Part shown: piece after piece, positions 43,223 through 54,628 of the stretch
How the letters are laid out: the number at the start of each line of letters is the position of its first letter
Numbering within the stretch: the first letter of the stretch is position 1
NCBI GenBank assembly: GCA_020744425.1
Contig: JAGMUV010000001.1
Coordinates: forward strand, 2,356,001-2,420,000
DNA from: Dactylonectria macrodidyma
Lineage: Eukaryota; Ascomycota; Sordariomycetes; Hypocreales; Nectriaceae
DNA: 64,000 nucleotides
Reading direction: 5' to 3'
The notes under the pieces: generated by a model
What the model was told of the DNA's origin: nothing
The model's database searches: none
The model's input: only the letters and a program-made list of their open reading frames with translations
Program-made: the position numbers and the translations under genes

Positions 43223-45185
43223 ATGAGACTCCTCAACACCAAGACTCTGGAGCTGGAAGATGTCGGGGCGGAGCCTGGGAGCTATGCCATCGTGTCGCAT
43301 ACGTGGGGCCAGGACGAGTTGCTGTTTGCCGACGTGAACAACCCGGAGCGGCTGCGAGAAATCCGCTGGGAGAATACGAATGGGTATCGAAAGGTGGCCA
43401 AGGCCTGCGAGACGGCGCTGAAGCAGGGCTTCAAGTACGTGTGGATTGACTCATGCTGCATCGACAAGTCGAACAGCGCGGAGGTTTCTGAGGCCATCAA
43501 TTCCATGTTTGGGTGGTACAGGGATGCTTCCACATGCTATGCGTACCTGTCCGACGTGACAGTCCGTAAAGACGGCGCCTTGGAGAACTTTGAGTCCAGC
43601 CGCTGGTTCACAAGAGGGTGGACGCTGCAGGAGCTCATCGCACCCGACGACGTCGAGTTCTTCAGCCGCGACTGGGAGCCGCTGGGCATGCGGAGCCACC
43701 ACTCGGCGCGCATCGGACGCATCACTGGCATTGCCGAGGCCTTACTGACAGGGCGGGAACCTATCTCAAAACGGAGGAAGCATAATCTGGCACAGCTACT
43801 ATACCAGGAGAACATTGCGACCCGGATGAGCTGGGCAGCGTACCGTGATACAACCCGCCGCGAGGACGTGGCGTACTCTCTGATGGGCCTTTTCGGTGTC
43901 AATATGACGATCCTCTACGGCGAAGGAGACAGGGCTTTCCTCCGGCTCCAGGAGGAAATCCTCAAGACGTCACAAGACCAGTCGATGCTCATATGGAGAA
44001 CGCCACTGGTGGCAGAGGAGTCAGAGGCTATGCGCCGGATGCATTACTTTGCCGACTCGCCCAAGCACTTCAATTTACGAACGTTTGGGGGGCAGGAAGA
44101 TCCCGATCGGTTCGGGATGAAGATGACGGTGCGCGGCCTGGAGGTGCGTGTATGGAAGTGCCGCTGCCGAATAACGTATTCGACCCGAAACGGCGGAACA
44201 GAGCAGGGCAAAGAGGATGGTCAGTGGCTGGCTGTTCTCGACTGCAGCTTGTCATCGGACACATTGGCGCGAGCCGCTATTCTGCTCGAAGCCAGTGCCG
44301 GCGGAGGCATTGCGTTCCGGCGATTACATCCAAATGTCATAATGATTGTCGAGCCAAAGCGGTCCGGCTTCCTGATGGCCGATGGCGACATGCCAGGCTA
44401 TCGCTGCAGTGAGTGCGCCCTATTTGCCGGGATTGAACATGGTGTTGGACTTGAAAAGGGATGCTAATACGACAGACAAAACAGAGATACAATCGGTTGA
44501 ATACGATCTAGGAGATCTAAAGAAGGAGACGATTATGTTGGAGAGCGCGCCGGATGGACCCTTAGCACGAGGAGTATTCCCTTTCAAGCTCAGCCTGCCG
44601 CCGAAAAAAACCAGCATCCAGCAGCGGGGGGCTTACACGGGCGCACGGCGGTATATCAGCTCGGAGCACATTGCATTCATGTCAGTCGACAACCCAATCT
44701 ACGGGGTGGTGTTTCTCAACGCTGGACGAGGACGGGAATTCCTCATCTGGTGGGGACTGGTGGAACTGGAATCAGCCATGTCGCTAACGCACGACGACCG
44801 CGGGGCTCCTCGCCTTTGGGACAATAGTATCCCGGTATGCTTCATCCAGTCGTGGTCGAACCTAACGGGGTCGACGGACTTTCACACGGAGCTGGCAGAC
44901 CAGCTAGCAAGCGACGTGCTGGACGAGGAGCTCCGACTGCCGTGGTCGAATGGGTCAGCGCCGAAGGTGGTCGATGTGGACGACGGACTGGACCTGGGAC
45001 CGCCGGCACGGTCAGAGAGGCCTATGATTCCGAGCTCAGTGATAGGGCTCTTCACACAACGCTCCCGGCCGGTGTTCGAGAGCGTGTGCTCTGGGGCCAA
45101 GATACGAGCTACGATGAAGCGAGCCGAGTTTCTGGGGCGGCTTGCGTGCGAGCTGGAGGTGGAGGTTGTGGAAAATGACTATTAG
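43223..45185 (+). CDS. HET-domain (heterokaryon-incompatibility-like) protein
   Basis: Two exons, 43223-44408 and 44476-45185 (donor GTGAGT, branch GCTAATA, acceptor GACAG, phase 1), give 631 residues. The HET domain begins at the N-terminus: YAIVSHTWGQDELLF near 20, YVWIDSCCIDKSNSAEVSEAI near 73, then WYRDASTCYAYLSDV and SRWFTRGWTLQELIAPD. The following region, RREDVAYSLMGLFGVNMTILYGEGDRAFLRLQ, is the usual continuation in HET-D/E-type proteins. No NACHT, WD40 or ankyrin partner is present; the C-terminal half is unrecognised. HET domains are TIR-like and can trigger cell death on non-self recognition. Whether this member does so is unknown. It lies among conserved genes, not in a visible cluster of recognition genes. 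Confidence 0.92.
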
Positions 45186-47033
45186 ACATGTGCATTGGAG
45201 GGGAGTGTAATTTATAGACGTGCCATATGTGTACTTGATCTACGTTTTGGCTGTTTCCCCTGGAGTTGTGTTGCATTGGCTAATTACCGAGTTCGGTTGT
45301 CATCAGTTGCGTGGAACTCGGCGGGACTCTGTGGGACAGGTTCATGCGAGGTATAAATCCGTGAGAGGAGGGAGGGACACTGGTGGGGAGCAGTTGCTGG
45401 TGCAGGATGAGTCGAGGAGTGGTGATGTCGAGCGTCTTGGGTGTGTCGTCCTGTGTTGGAGGGCGACTAGGGTGACTAGGAGGGCAAGGAGGGGCCCGGA
45501 ATGGTCGAGCAAGCCAGACATGGATCGTCATGAACAGCGAAGGGACGTGTCAAGGATGTCTTAGATGTGTCCCGAACAGGATGGATGGCAGAGAGTTGTC
45601 GAGAAGCGCGGGACATGGCGAGAGCGGGCCCCAATGGGAGCGTGGGGACGATGGAGACGGCACTGGACGCAGCCAATAGGCCGTGATGGAGCCACTCGGT
45701 GGACGCATCGACGGCAGCGTATCAACGTCGAGGAAAGGTACGTTTCGCGAGGAATAACAACAACAACAACAACAGTGAAGGCATTGCAAAGGCACCACAA
45801 CAACACGGTCTGGCGAATTTGCAAGGGCGCGGTGGTGGAGAAGTCAGTTGATAGTCGATGGTTGATGGATGATGGACAGTTGATGGAGACAAGAAACAAG
45901 ATAAAGAGAGAAGGGACAGGCAGATTTCGAGTCACAGCGACACGGCAGATGGCAGAAGCAACATACAACACACAGCATACAACACAGCACACAACATAGT
46001 TAAAGACAGAGATTGGGGACGATTCCCGAGAGATCTTCCCTTCCTCCCCCCCTCCCCCTCCTTGCATCCATGATCCCTTCCGCCAGGTATCTCTCACAGC
46101 GCGTTGTGGCTCGTGACCACCCAGTGACCACTCACCACCGACTAGGCGGGGATGCCTTGCGCGTCAGGCCACCGCCAAAAGTGATCTGGCACCCGTCGCG
46201 GTGCGCGTCCAACCAGCGTGTAAAGTGGCCGCATGGACTCTCGAAGCGGACTAGCGCCAGGTCTCCGAAACGGCCTGTTTCTGGCAGTTGGCCTACGCTG
46301 ATTGGTGTAGCTCAGCCCTGCCCTGACGGGACCCATTGAAAACGAGGTGGGGGCTTTCGGTGGGACTCCCCAACCTCTTGATTTCAGCGGCGACGAGGGG
46401 CAATCCCGGGCTATCAGAGAGAAGAGACGGACCAGACTCTCCCAAAGTTCGCTGCCATTTCTCCAGTTATCCAGTATCCAGTTGTCCAGTATCCGTCTGT
46501 ATCGCTGTAAGGGAAACCCGAGTTAATCATTGCCCATAATGCCGTCCATGTTTCATCTTCTTCCTTTCCCCCCCTCCATCTTCCTCTTGCATTCTGCCAT
46601 TTCCCCGGCAGTTTGTTACTTGCCCTGATCCTGTGTCAAACTGTCCATGCTTATTAGCTGCAGAGTGCAGAACGGGCCAGGCGAACGAACCCTTGATGCT
46701 ACTCTGCTACCCACCCAACCCACCAACCCACCTTTCAACCCACTCAGTCTGTCTCATACAGACCTCCAACATCCCGCCTCTGTGGCTCAACACCTCTCTC
46801 ACCGTATCACCGTCTCACTACCTCGCCTCCATCTGGTTATTCTGTTCGACCTTGTCCTGTTCACCTTTACCTTTATCCTGTCCCCCCCACCAACTCACCC
46901 CCCTTTACCTAGTTGACGCACCAGAACCAAATACACAGAATATAACGTATCCTTCTTGTGCTCCTTGATCGTCCCTCGGCTTGCAGCTCTGCTTGCAACA
47001 CTTCTCGCTCTCTTTTTCTCCGGGGCCCCGGCC
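45186..47033. other. 1.85-kb intergenic region
   Basis: No gene was recognised. An (AAC)n tract lies near 45755-45774 and ACA-rich sequence near 45960-45997. From about 46540 the sequence is strongly pyrimidine-rich and looks like the leader of the next gene. Confidence 0.5.
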
Positions 47034-49522
47034 ATGACATCGTTTCTGACCGTCAACAACAACGTCTCCCTGATCAGCATCAGCATCGCGCCGAGCACCT
47101 TTCTGGTCTCCGTCGTCCTGTTCTTCGTCTTCGCCGCCCTCTACATCCCGCGCCTCTGCTCGCTCGGCATCCCACGCTTCGGCCTGCCGCTGCCGTCGCT
47201 GTCGACGCTCGCCCGCCCCTTCACCTCACGGGGCTCTCCCGAGCGCGCCGGCCACCTCGACAAGGCGCTCCCGGAGCCTCCGCTCAAGACGAGCCAGCTC
47301 GTGTTTGAGGACCAGCAGCAGCTCGTCATTGCCGGCCAGGACATTGTCCTCGCCCGCCGCCGCCACTACCAGCGCCAACAGCAGCTGCTCCAGCTTCAGC
47401 AGCAACAGGAAGAGGAGGAAGAAGAGGAACGCCAATTACGACTCCTCGAGCACCAGGAACAGGTCAAGCGACGCCACCACCGCAGCACCCGAGAAGAAGG
47501 ACTGCTTGAATATTCCCGCCCATCTCCGTCGTCCTCCCCGCGCAAGCCTAGCGCGCGAGACAGCCCCGGCCCCCGCACCCCGGACAAGAAGCAGCGCCGT
47601 AGCCCGAACGACGACGATGAACGATCCCCTCGACGGACTCGACGCCTCGCTACGGGACTTCGAACCCCCAGCAAGCCCGTCACTTCGGCACTCGGCCCTG
47701 CACCGGAGCGAGGCGGCCATGACGGAAGGGGACCTCGAGGACTCGGAACTCGCATCCGCCGGTGGGTATTCGCCGCCGGCATGGCGGAGGCTCGGCAACG
47801 GCGACCGGAGCAGCGGCTTCTGGCGGGGCCCCCATGATCATCTGGCTGCCCTGCCGCCGCTGCGCGAGAGCTTCCCGGGGCTCGACGACGACTACGATGT
47901 TGATGATGTGGAAGTCGATGACGATAGCGAGGACGACATGATACTCGAGCGTGCCATCCGCACCCGGTTGCCCAAGGGCAGCGCGAGCCCGGGCAAAGGC
48001 CGGAGCATGAGCCCGGAGCGGGTCGAGGATCGTACTCTACAAGTCAAGATGGAACGCCAGCCGACGCCAGCAGCAGTAGCGACGGCGGTATCAAGAGCCA
48101 TTGCGGTGCGAGACGCACCGGCGCCGGAGAATTGTGAGCAGCCGTAAAGCAATTCCGACGTGGGAATGCCCCTCTCCCCTCGTCGGAATACCCTCAATGG
48201 GATTGGTATGCAACTGCAAACTGACGCCCGAGCCTCGCAGACATCCGCTTCGCCGTGCGCGCCGAGGTGCAGCAGCGCACCGAGCCCATCGAGTCGGCCA
48301 TCAACACCATCCGCAACCGCTACTCCTCCCTAACCCGCACCTGGACATCAACACTAACAACACTGCTGGTCGCCCTCTTCTCGCTGTCCGCCTTCAAGTC
48401 GCTGCTGCAACCCGCGGCAACCCGCCCGGCCGGCGACCTCGTCAAGGTGGCCGGGCTCGCGAGGTCCTTTGAGCCGCTCATCTACTACTCGGAGCACGCC
48501 GTCGCCCAGGTCCACGATCTCCAGGCCACCAGCGTCGCCGTCTGGGACCTCGGCGAGAGTGTGCGTACTAGCGATATGCGCGATGCGCCTAGCATCGTGG
48601 CCGATCTGGATGCCCTCAGCGAGACGATGAAGACGCTGGCTATCGAGATGACCAAGTTTTTTGCTCGTGTCGACGGTGATATTGACGGGTACGTTTTTCC
48701 TTGTTTTATACGCGCACGGGATCCCCCCTCCTTTACTCACATAGGTACCTATACAGCATCCTCAACGTCATGGACTGGGCTAGGATGCACCTCCGCCGCC
48801 TCAACTCGTCCCCCGCGCCCTCTACCCTCTCGTCGGCCTACGACAACCTCCACAACCTCCTCTCGCAAGCCTGCATCCTCGAGGACGCAGCCGGCGCCCC
48901 GACATCCCTCGGCCGTTTAACAACCCACATCTTCGGGCTCAGCAATCCGCAGCGCGAGCAGCGCATGGTGCAGCTGCTCTTCACCGAGTTCCTCGCGGTG
49001 CTCGAGGACAGCATCCAGGCCGAGCTGCAGCACAGCGTCACGCTCTTCGCCCTCTTCGAGGCCGTCGACTTCCACTTCCTCAACCTCGCCCGCACCGTTG
49101 TCCGCGAGTCGTCGGCCCAGGAGGAGCTGCACGCCGACCTCCTCGCCAGCCTCTGGACGCGCCTCCTCGGCACCCGCGCCGCCGAGCTGCGCAAGTTCGA
49201 GCAGAACCGCCTGCTGCTGCGCAACGTCCGCGACAAGACGGTCCGCAACAAGGGCATCCTCGTCGAGCACAACGGCAAGCTCCTCACCCTCAAGGCCTCC
49301 CTCGAGACCCTCCGCAGCAAGCTCGTCTCCCCGCTCGTCCGCGGCGTCAACTCCACCACCCTCACCCTCGACGACCAGATCGTCGGCATCAGCGACGTCA
49401 GCGAGTACCTCGGCCGCGTCCGCAAGCAGCAAAAGGGCAAGGTCATGGAGTCGCTCTTTGCCAGCGTCCCCGGCAAAAAGTACATGATTGACGAGGGCCC
49501 ATCCAGGGATCATCATTGGTAA
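47034..49522 (+). CDS. Unrecognised membrane/coiled-coil protein (about 750 aa)
   Basis: I do not recognise the family. The start at 47034 (MTSFLTVNNNVSL) precedes a membrane span (FLVSVVLFFVFAALYIPRL). A basic segment and a Q/E-rich coiled coil (QQQLLQLQQQQEEEEEEE) follow. A long charged, disordered region leads to a second hydrophobic stretch (TLTTLLVALFSLSAFKSLL). The last 350 residues are helical and conserved-looking (LVEHNGKLLTLKASLETLRSK). Exons I trust are the third and fourth, 48241-48688 and 48745-49522, and the intron 48134-48240. Upstream, the reading frame must change between about 47460 and 47672. A weak intron at 47599-47671 (GTAGCC to CCCCAG) restores the frame and gives 750 residues; a one-base frameshift is the alternative. 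A role at an organelle membrane is possible but unsupported. Confidence 0.65.
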
Positions 49523-50371
49523 GGGGTGTAAGGAGCTGTACAATACCATCAACTCGGATAGGGGGAAGGGGAGTCAGCGGTGCTTGTGTTTACTTTCGCC
49601 ATGTATTCCCAAACAACTTTACATATAGGCGTGAGGAGGCCGGATCTTGGGGTTTTAGTTAGACAAGGGAAGGATCTTTTTGGGGGGGAGTCTGACTGCC
49701 AAAGGCATATTGGCTTGCACCAGTTGGCGTTATTTTGTATTGGTCCGCATAGGTAGTAGCATGTCCCAGGTTTAGCAAGTTTAGGTCATAGATCAAATCT
49801 CTCTTCAAAACTACCTTCTGAGAATGACGTACCTTCGGCCGTAACACCATGACTTACTATAAACATTCACACATGGCACATAACCTCATATTGATTTCGC
49901 GTCACTTCACATGCAATGCCAAATCAACCGGTAGGCAAATTGTATGAACACATCTCTTCATTACACGTCCAATCCGCATAAAACCTCTGCGTTGATCATG
50001 CCTGTAAACACAACGACCATCGTTTGGGGGTATAGGCCAACCGCCAGAGTATCAGAAAACCTTCAACGCCTTCCTGGTGGGGGTTCTCTCAATCATATGC
50101 CGCCGCAGCCGTTGACATCAACGACCCGCGCAAAAAAAAAATAACCACCATAAAACCCCTAAACTTTTGTTTCTCCCTCCTGAGAAGAAATAGCAACCAA
50201 GTCTATCTGTACATAGTGTACCTCCTCAGTCAGTGGTATCAAGTAGCAAATGATGTTGTCTGACCGGTTCCGTAACGCCCTCGGGGCATGCATCGCTCCA
50301 GGGTGAGGGGTCGATCAGTAATGTAACCGTGACAAATGAAATATTGAGACCAGGAGAGATCAAGGCTGAAC
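49523..50371. other. Intergenic region between convergent genes
   Basis: It contains the 3' flanks of the membrane protein and of PAB1. No gene was seen. An A-run (about 10 nt) lies near 50132-50141. Confidence 0.5.
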
Positions 50372-52699
50372 TTAAGCCTTGGTCTCCTCCTCCTTGGGCT
50401 CAGCACCCTCAGCACCCTCGCCCTGGGCCTTGACGTACTCGTCGTAGACGGCGAGAGCCTCGTCGACCTTGGACTTGAGTGCAGACTCGTCCTCAATGCT
50501 GTACGATGCGTCAGTATCATGTTCGTCGGAGCAGAAAAACACGGATCAAACTTACAGGTTAACGAGCTCAGCGTTGTCCATCTCCAGAAGCATACCCGTG
50601 ATCTTGCCGGCAAGCTCAGAGTTGATGGCCTGGATCTTGGGGAAGATCATCTCACCCAGAATCTGCTTCTGCTGGGCAGGGGGGGCGGCTGCAAGCTGAG
50701 CCTGGAGCACGCTGGTGGGGGCACCCTCTGCAACACGACCGACCTGGTTGGAGATACCACCGTTACGGCCACCGTTGGGTCCACCACGTCCAGCACCTTG
50801 CTGTCGGTTGTTGGGAGGGAAGCCGGTCATGGCACCCTGAGCGGCCTGGGCAACTTGGGCGCTGGGGATGGGAGGACCGCCGGGAATGCCGCCCTGAGGG
50901 CCGCCACGGCCACCCTGAGGACCACCGCGACCGCCAGCAAGGGCAGCCTGCTGGACCTGCTGCATGGCGGCCATGAACTGGGGAGTACCGGGCTGGCCGT
51001 ACTGAGGAGGGAATTGTCCGGGCATGCCGTACATGTTGGGAGGCAGCTGCTGGGGGACGCCGCCGCGACCACCCTGCTGGGGATAACCGGGGAACTGGCC
51101 GGGACGGCCGCCCTGGACACCGGGCATTCCCATGCCGGGTTGGGGGAATGGCATACCACGGCCAGCCTGGGGCAGGAAGTTGGGCTGCTGGCCAGGGGCG
51201 TAGAAAACGGGGGGTTGCATGTACTGCTGGGGCATACCGGCGGCAGCGGCAGCCTGCTGCATGCGCAGCTGGTTACGGGCCTGGATGCTGGCCTCGAGCT
51301 GGCTCTTACGGACATCCTTGCGCTGAGCCAGGGCGACGTAGAGCGGCTTGTTGTTAACCATACGCTGGTTCATCTCGGCGACGGCCTTGGTGGCATCGTC
51401 GGGGTTGCTGAAGCAGACGAAGCCGAAGCCCTTGCTCTTACCGAGCTTCTTATCAGACTTCTTCTCAGTCTTCTTCTCGGCACCCTCCTCGGAAGCCTCA
51501 GCCTCAGGGCTCTCTTCCTTAGCCTCCTCAGTCTCCTCCTTAACCTCCTCCTCGCCTTCAGTGGGGGTGTCTCGCATCACCTTGGCAGAGGTGATGGGGC
51601 CAAACTCGGAGAACATAACGCGGAGCTTCTCATCATCGACATCGTCGTCGAGGTTCTTGATGTACAGGTTGACACCCTGATACTTGTTGGCCTTCTCCAA
51701 ACGAGCAGCTTCATAAGACTTGCGGAGCTCCTCCTCACGCTCATGCTTCTTCTGGGCACGGCCAACATAGAGGTCCTGGCCACGGAAATCCTTGTTGTTA
51801 AGTTCATCAACAGCCTTGTAAGCGGCCTCGTGGGTGGTGAAGTTGACAAAGCCGAAGCCACGGCTCTTGCCCTCTTGGTCACGGGCAAGAGAGGAGGAGG
51901 TGACATCGCCGAACTTCTCGAAAAGCTCACGGAACTCGTCATCGGTGACGTCGCTCTGGATGTTCTTGACGTAGACATTGGTAAAGTTGGCCTTCATCTC
52001 CTCGAACTTGCTCTGACGATCCTTCTTGGGGATGTGGTGACCGACATAGACCTTCTTCTCGTTCAGAAGCATGCCGTTAACGTGCTTGATGGCCTGGAGA
52101 GCAGCCTCATCAGTCTCGTAGTGAACGAAACCGTAGCCCTTGGAGGCGCCAGTCTCGTCCTGAGCAACCTTGCAGCTCAGAATGTTGCCGAAAGCGGCGA
52201 AGGTGTCGTGAAGGGCCTTGTTGTCAATAGCGACGTCCAGGTTCTTGATGAAGACATTGCCCTGGCCAGTCTTGCGCAGAGCGGGGTCACGCTGGGACCA
52301 CATAATGCGGCAGGGGCGGCCCTTGATGAGGGTGTAGTTGAGCTCCTCGAGGGCCTTCTCGCCGTCAGGGGTCGCATTGTAGTTGACGTAGGCATAGCCA
52401 AGGGAGCGGCGCGTCACGGCGTCACGGCAAACACGGATCGAAGCAACAGCACCGATCTGAGAGAACAGCTCGAAAAGCATGGCCTCGGTGACGGAAGGGT
52501 CAAGCTCGCCGACGTAAAGAGAGGCCGAGTTCTGGGGGTGAGGGGCAGCGGAGCTGGGGGTAGGAGCGGCATCGTCGGAGGAGCCGCCAGCGACGGAGGT
52601 GTCAATGGCAGGGGCCTTAGCATCGCCGGCGTTGAGAGAAGTGTTGTTGAGGTCGTTGGCAAGCTGATCAACAGCGCCGGAATCAGCGTTGGAGGCCAT
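50372..52699 (-). CDS. pab1: Polyadenylate-binding protein, cytoplasmic and nuclear
   Basis: Two coding exons on the minus strand, 52699-50556 and 50498-50372 (intron 50555-50499, phase 2), encode 756 residues. Four RRMs are visible, with RNP2/RNP1 pairs such as [43 protein letters not shown] and [17 protein letters not shown]4 carries an acidic/Lys insertion of about 45 residues before its RNP1. A Gly/Pro/Gln-rich linker leads to the C-terminal MLLE (PABC) domain ([27 protein letters not shown]). The second exon adds a Glu-rich tail. It binds mRNA poly(A) tails and promotes translation and mRNA stability. The start at 52699 (MASNADSG) lies just after a predicted leader intron. A 736-codon open frame on the opposite strand is a shadow. 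Confidence 0.97.
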
Positions 52700-54628
52700 T
52701 GTGAGTTCGAAGTCTTTGGTTATCGATGAAACTGGGGCGAAGACGCGGGTCAGCAAAGATTTCGGGATTTGAAAGTAGAAGGCAGTTGAAAGATGAGAAG
52801 AGGGCACGGCCTCTCGAATGTTGTGGTGGTTTATGGGAGAGTGGAGTTGGAGCGATGGGAAGGGGAACACAAACGAACGTACCTTAAGAGAACAATGGCG
52901 GATCGAGTTCGCGGGGTTCCTGGACCTGAGCGAACGAGGGATTCGGGCAGAGTAAAGCGTACCGGCGGCGAGGAATCCGAGGTGCTTTGAGCAGGAAGCA
53001 GCTGGCTCGTAGGCGACGTTGAGGGATGATCAACGGGGAGAAATGTCACTCGGGGCGGTGTCGCGAGAGAGACGAGGAGGGAAGGGAGGTGGGATGAGGA
53101 GGGGTGGAAGTGGGTGAAGGGGGTTTTTTGGGGGGTTTTCAAGTTTTTTTTGTGATTTTGTAGGTTGGAAGAAGTGAGCAGAAACAGAGAACTAGTACGA
53201 AGACCGTACCTCTGACCTGACTCGACTTTTATGGGTTGGGGGTTGTTTGATAAGGTTGGTGTTGCGGTTGAGGAGGGAAAAAGAGAAATTTCGTCGAGGT
53301 GATATTTTTTTGCTTGACCTAGCCATGTGGTGGAGGAACAACGCCCGTGAATGGTGGGTGGGCAGGGGTGGTGGAGTGAGACTCCCTAGGCTCAGTCAGT
53401 GGGCTGCCACCCGCGATTTGGCACTGGCGGGCCACTGTGAGTGCCTGTGAGTGCCACTCCGCCGCAATCACCACCGCCGTTTGCACATAGGACCGTTGGG
53501 GTACCAGGTGGCCATCGGCCGACCCGACGCCGCAGCATGTACTTGCCTGGAAGGAATGCTAAGCCTGAAGCAGGAGGTGGAGTGGCGCACTAGCGGATTT
53601 AGGCTGGCATAACACGATAGGGTGTTAGTCGCTTGGAGCACGTGCTTGCAGGCAAGTATCTAATTACTAGCTTCGATACTTGCTGCCCAGGTGTGGGCAA
53701 CCTCTACTACGGTGCGAAATCTCACCCACAAACCATATGCCGCCACCTAAACTAGGAATCAGAGGCCAAGACGAAGACGGGAGTGACAGCCCATGACGGT
53801 TCTGCAGCCAACCGCTTGGTTGTTGGCAAAATTCATCCCCCCTTCAGAAATAAATTCAACCGTGAGGCCAGGCTGCTGGCGTGATTAGCATTGCGAATAC
53901 GCACCGTGTAATCTCAAACAAACCCAGACGTAGAACCTCAATGCGGGCACATCTGCGGGGGACCCAAACAGCTGTTCCAGATGACCTCACGAAAAAGAAA
54001 TTCTGCATATCAAGTCCCGAACAAAGTCGCGACCAAGCCTGGACAGGGTATCATTTACACCCCTACACCGCAAAGGCGCCACTGGCCCTCTTCAAGCCAT
54101 GCTTTTTGGGTACCCCTAACCCCGGCAGGGCTACCATGACGAAGTGGTACAGTGCAACGCCTCAATGTCTCACACTGCCCGGACCTGCCTCCCACAACAT
54201 CACACAAGCAATCTCATACGCTCACAGCAGTTCACCAAAGCTTGAACGCACTGACCACCTTCAGGCTTCAGCAGGTACACTCCACTTGGCAGGAGCGGCC
54301 GGCTCGGACACCCCTTACCTTACTGACACGCGCCTCTGTGCCAGCCTGCTTTCTCATCATCGTCTTGCGCTTATCTTATCAGCAGCCTCCCGCTAGACCC
54401 TTGCCGGTGAGTGACCTCACCTTTGGATCCCCACCATCCAACCTACCACCAGCACTCGGCGAATAGCACCTTGCCCATCCCCTCGTCCGTCGCTGACTGA
54501 GCCTGAAGCTGAATCTTCTAGAACGCGTCCCTGAAGCAGATCTCATCGAATCGCCGTCGCTCTGAGATGACTCTCTACCCTCGTTGATCTTTCCGTTCCC
54601 TTTGTCCCCAAGGCCACTCCCTGCCACC
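52700..54628. promoter_or_regulatory. Divergent promoters of PAB1 and the HECT ligase
   Basis: 1.9 kb between divergent starts with no credible gene. The PAB1 side contains the leader intron described separately and a purine-rich (on plus strand) tract. Plus-strand open frames at 53881-54466 show no family feature. Confidence 0.55.
52732..52882 (-). other. Predicted intron in the PAB1 5' untranslated region
   Basis: On the minus strand a strong donor, AAG|GTACGT at 52882, is followed by a GCTGACC branch site and a GCCCCAG acceptor ending at 52732, 33 bases before the start codon. Leader introns are common in highly expressed fungal genes. No transcript evidence is available here. Confidence 0.45.

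Noticed and set aside
45565..45999. 144-codon frame in the spacer after the HET gene
   Set aside because: It runs through simple AAC/ACA repeats and ends in a Thr/Gln/His repeat, as repeat sequence would.
47463..47559. Alternative intron (GTCAAG to GCGAG) for the unknown coiled-coil gene
   Set aside because: It restores frame, but the donor and acceptor are poor and it would remove protein-like sequence ending in TPDKKQRR.
50519..52729. 736-codon open frame antisense to PAB1
   Set aside because: It is the exact complement of a highly biased coding sequence. Its Leu/Gly/Val-rich product is what codon bias produces on the opposite strand, and it has no start context or family motif.
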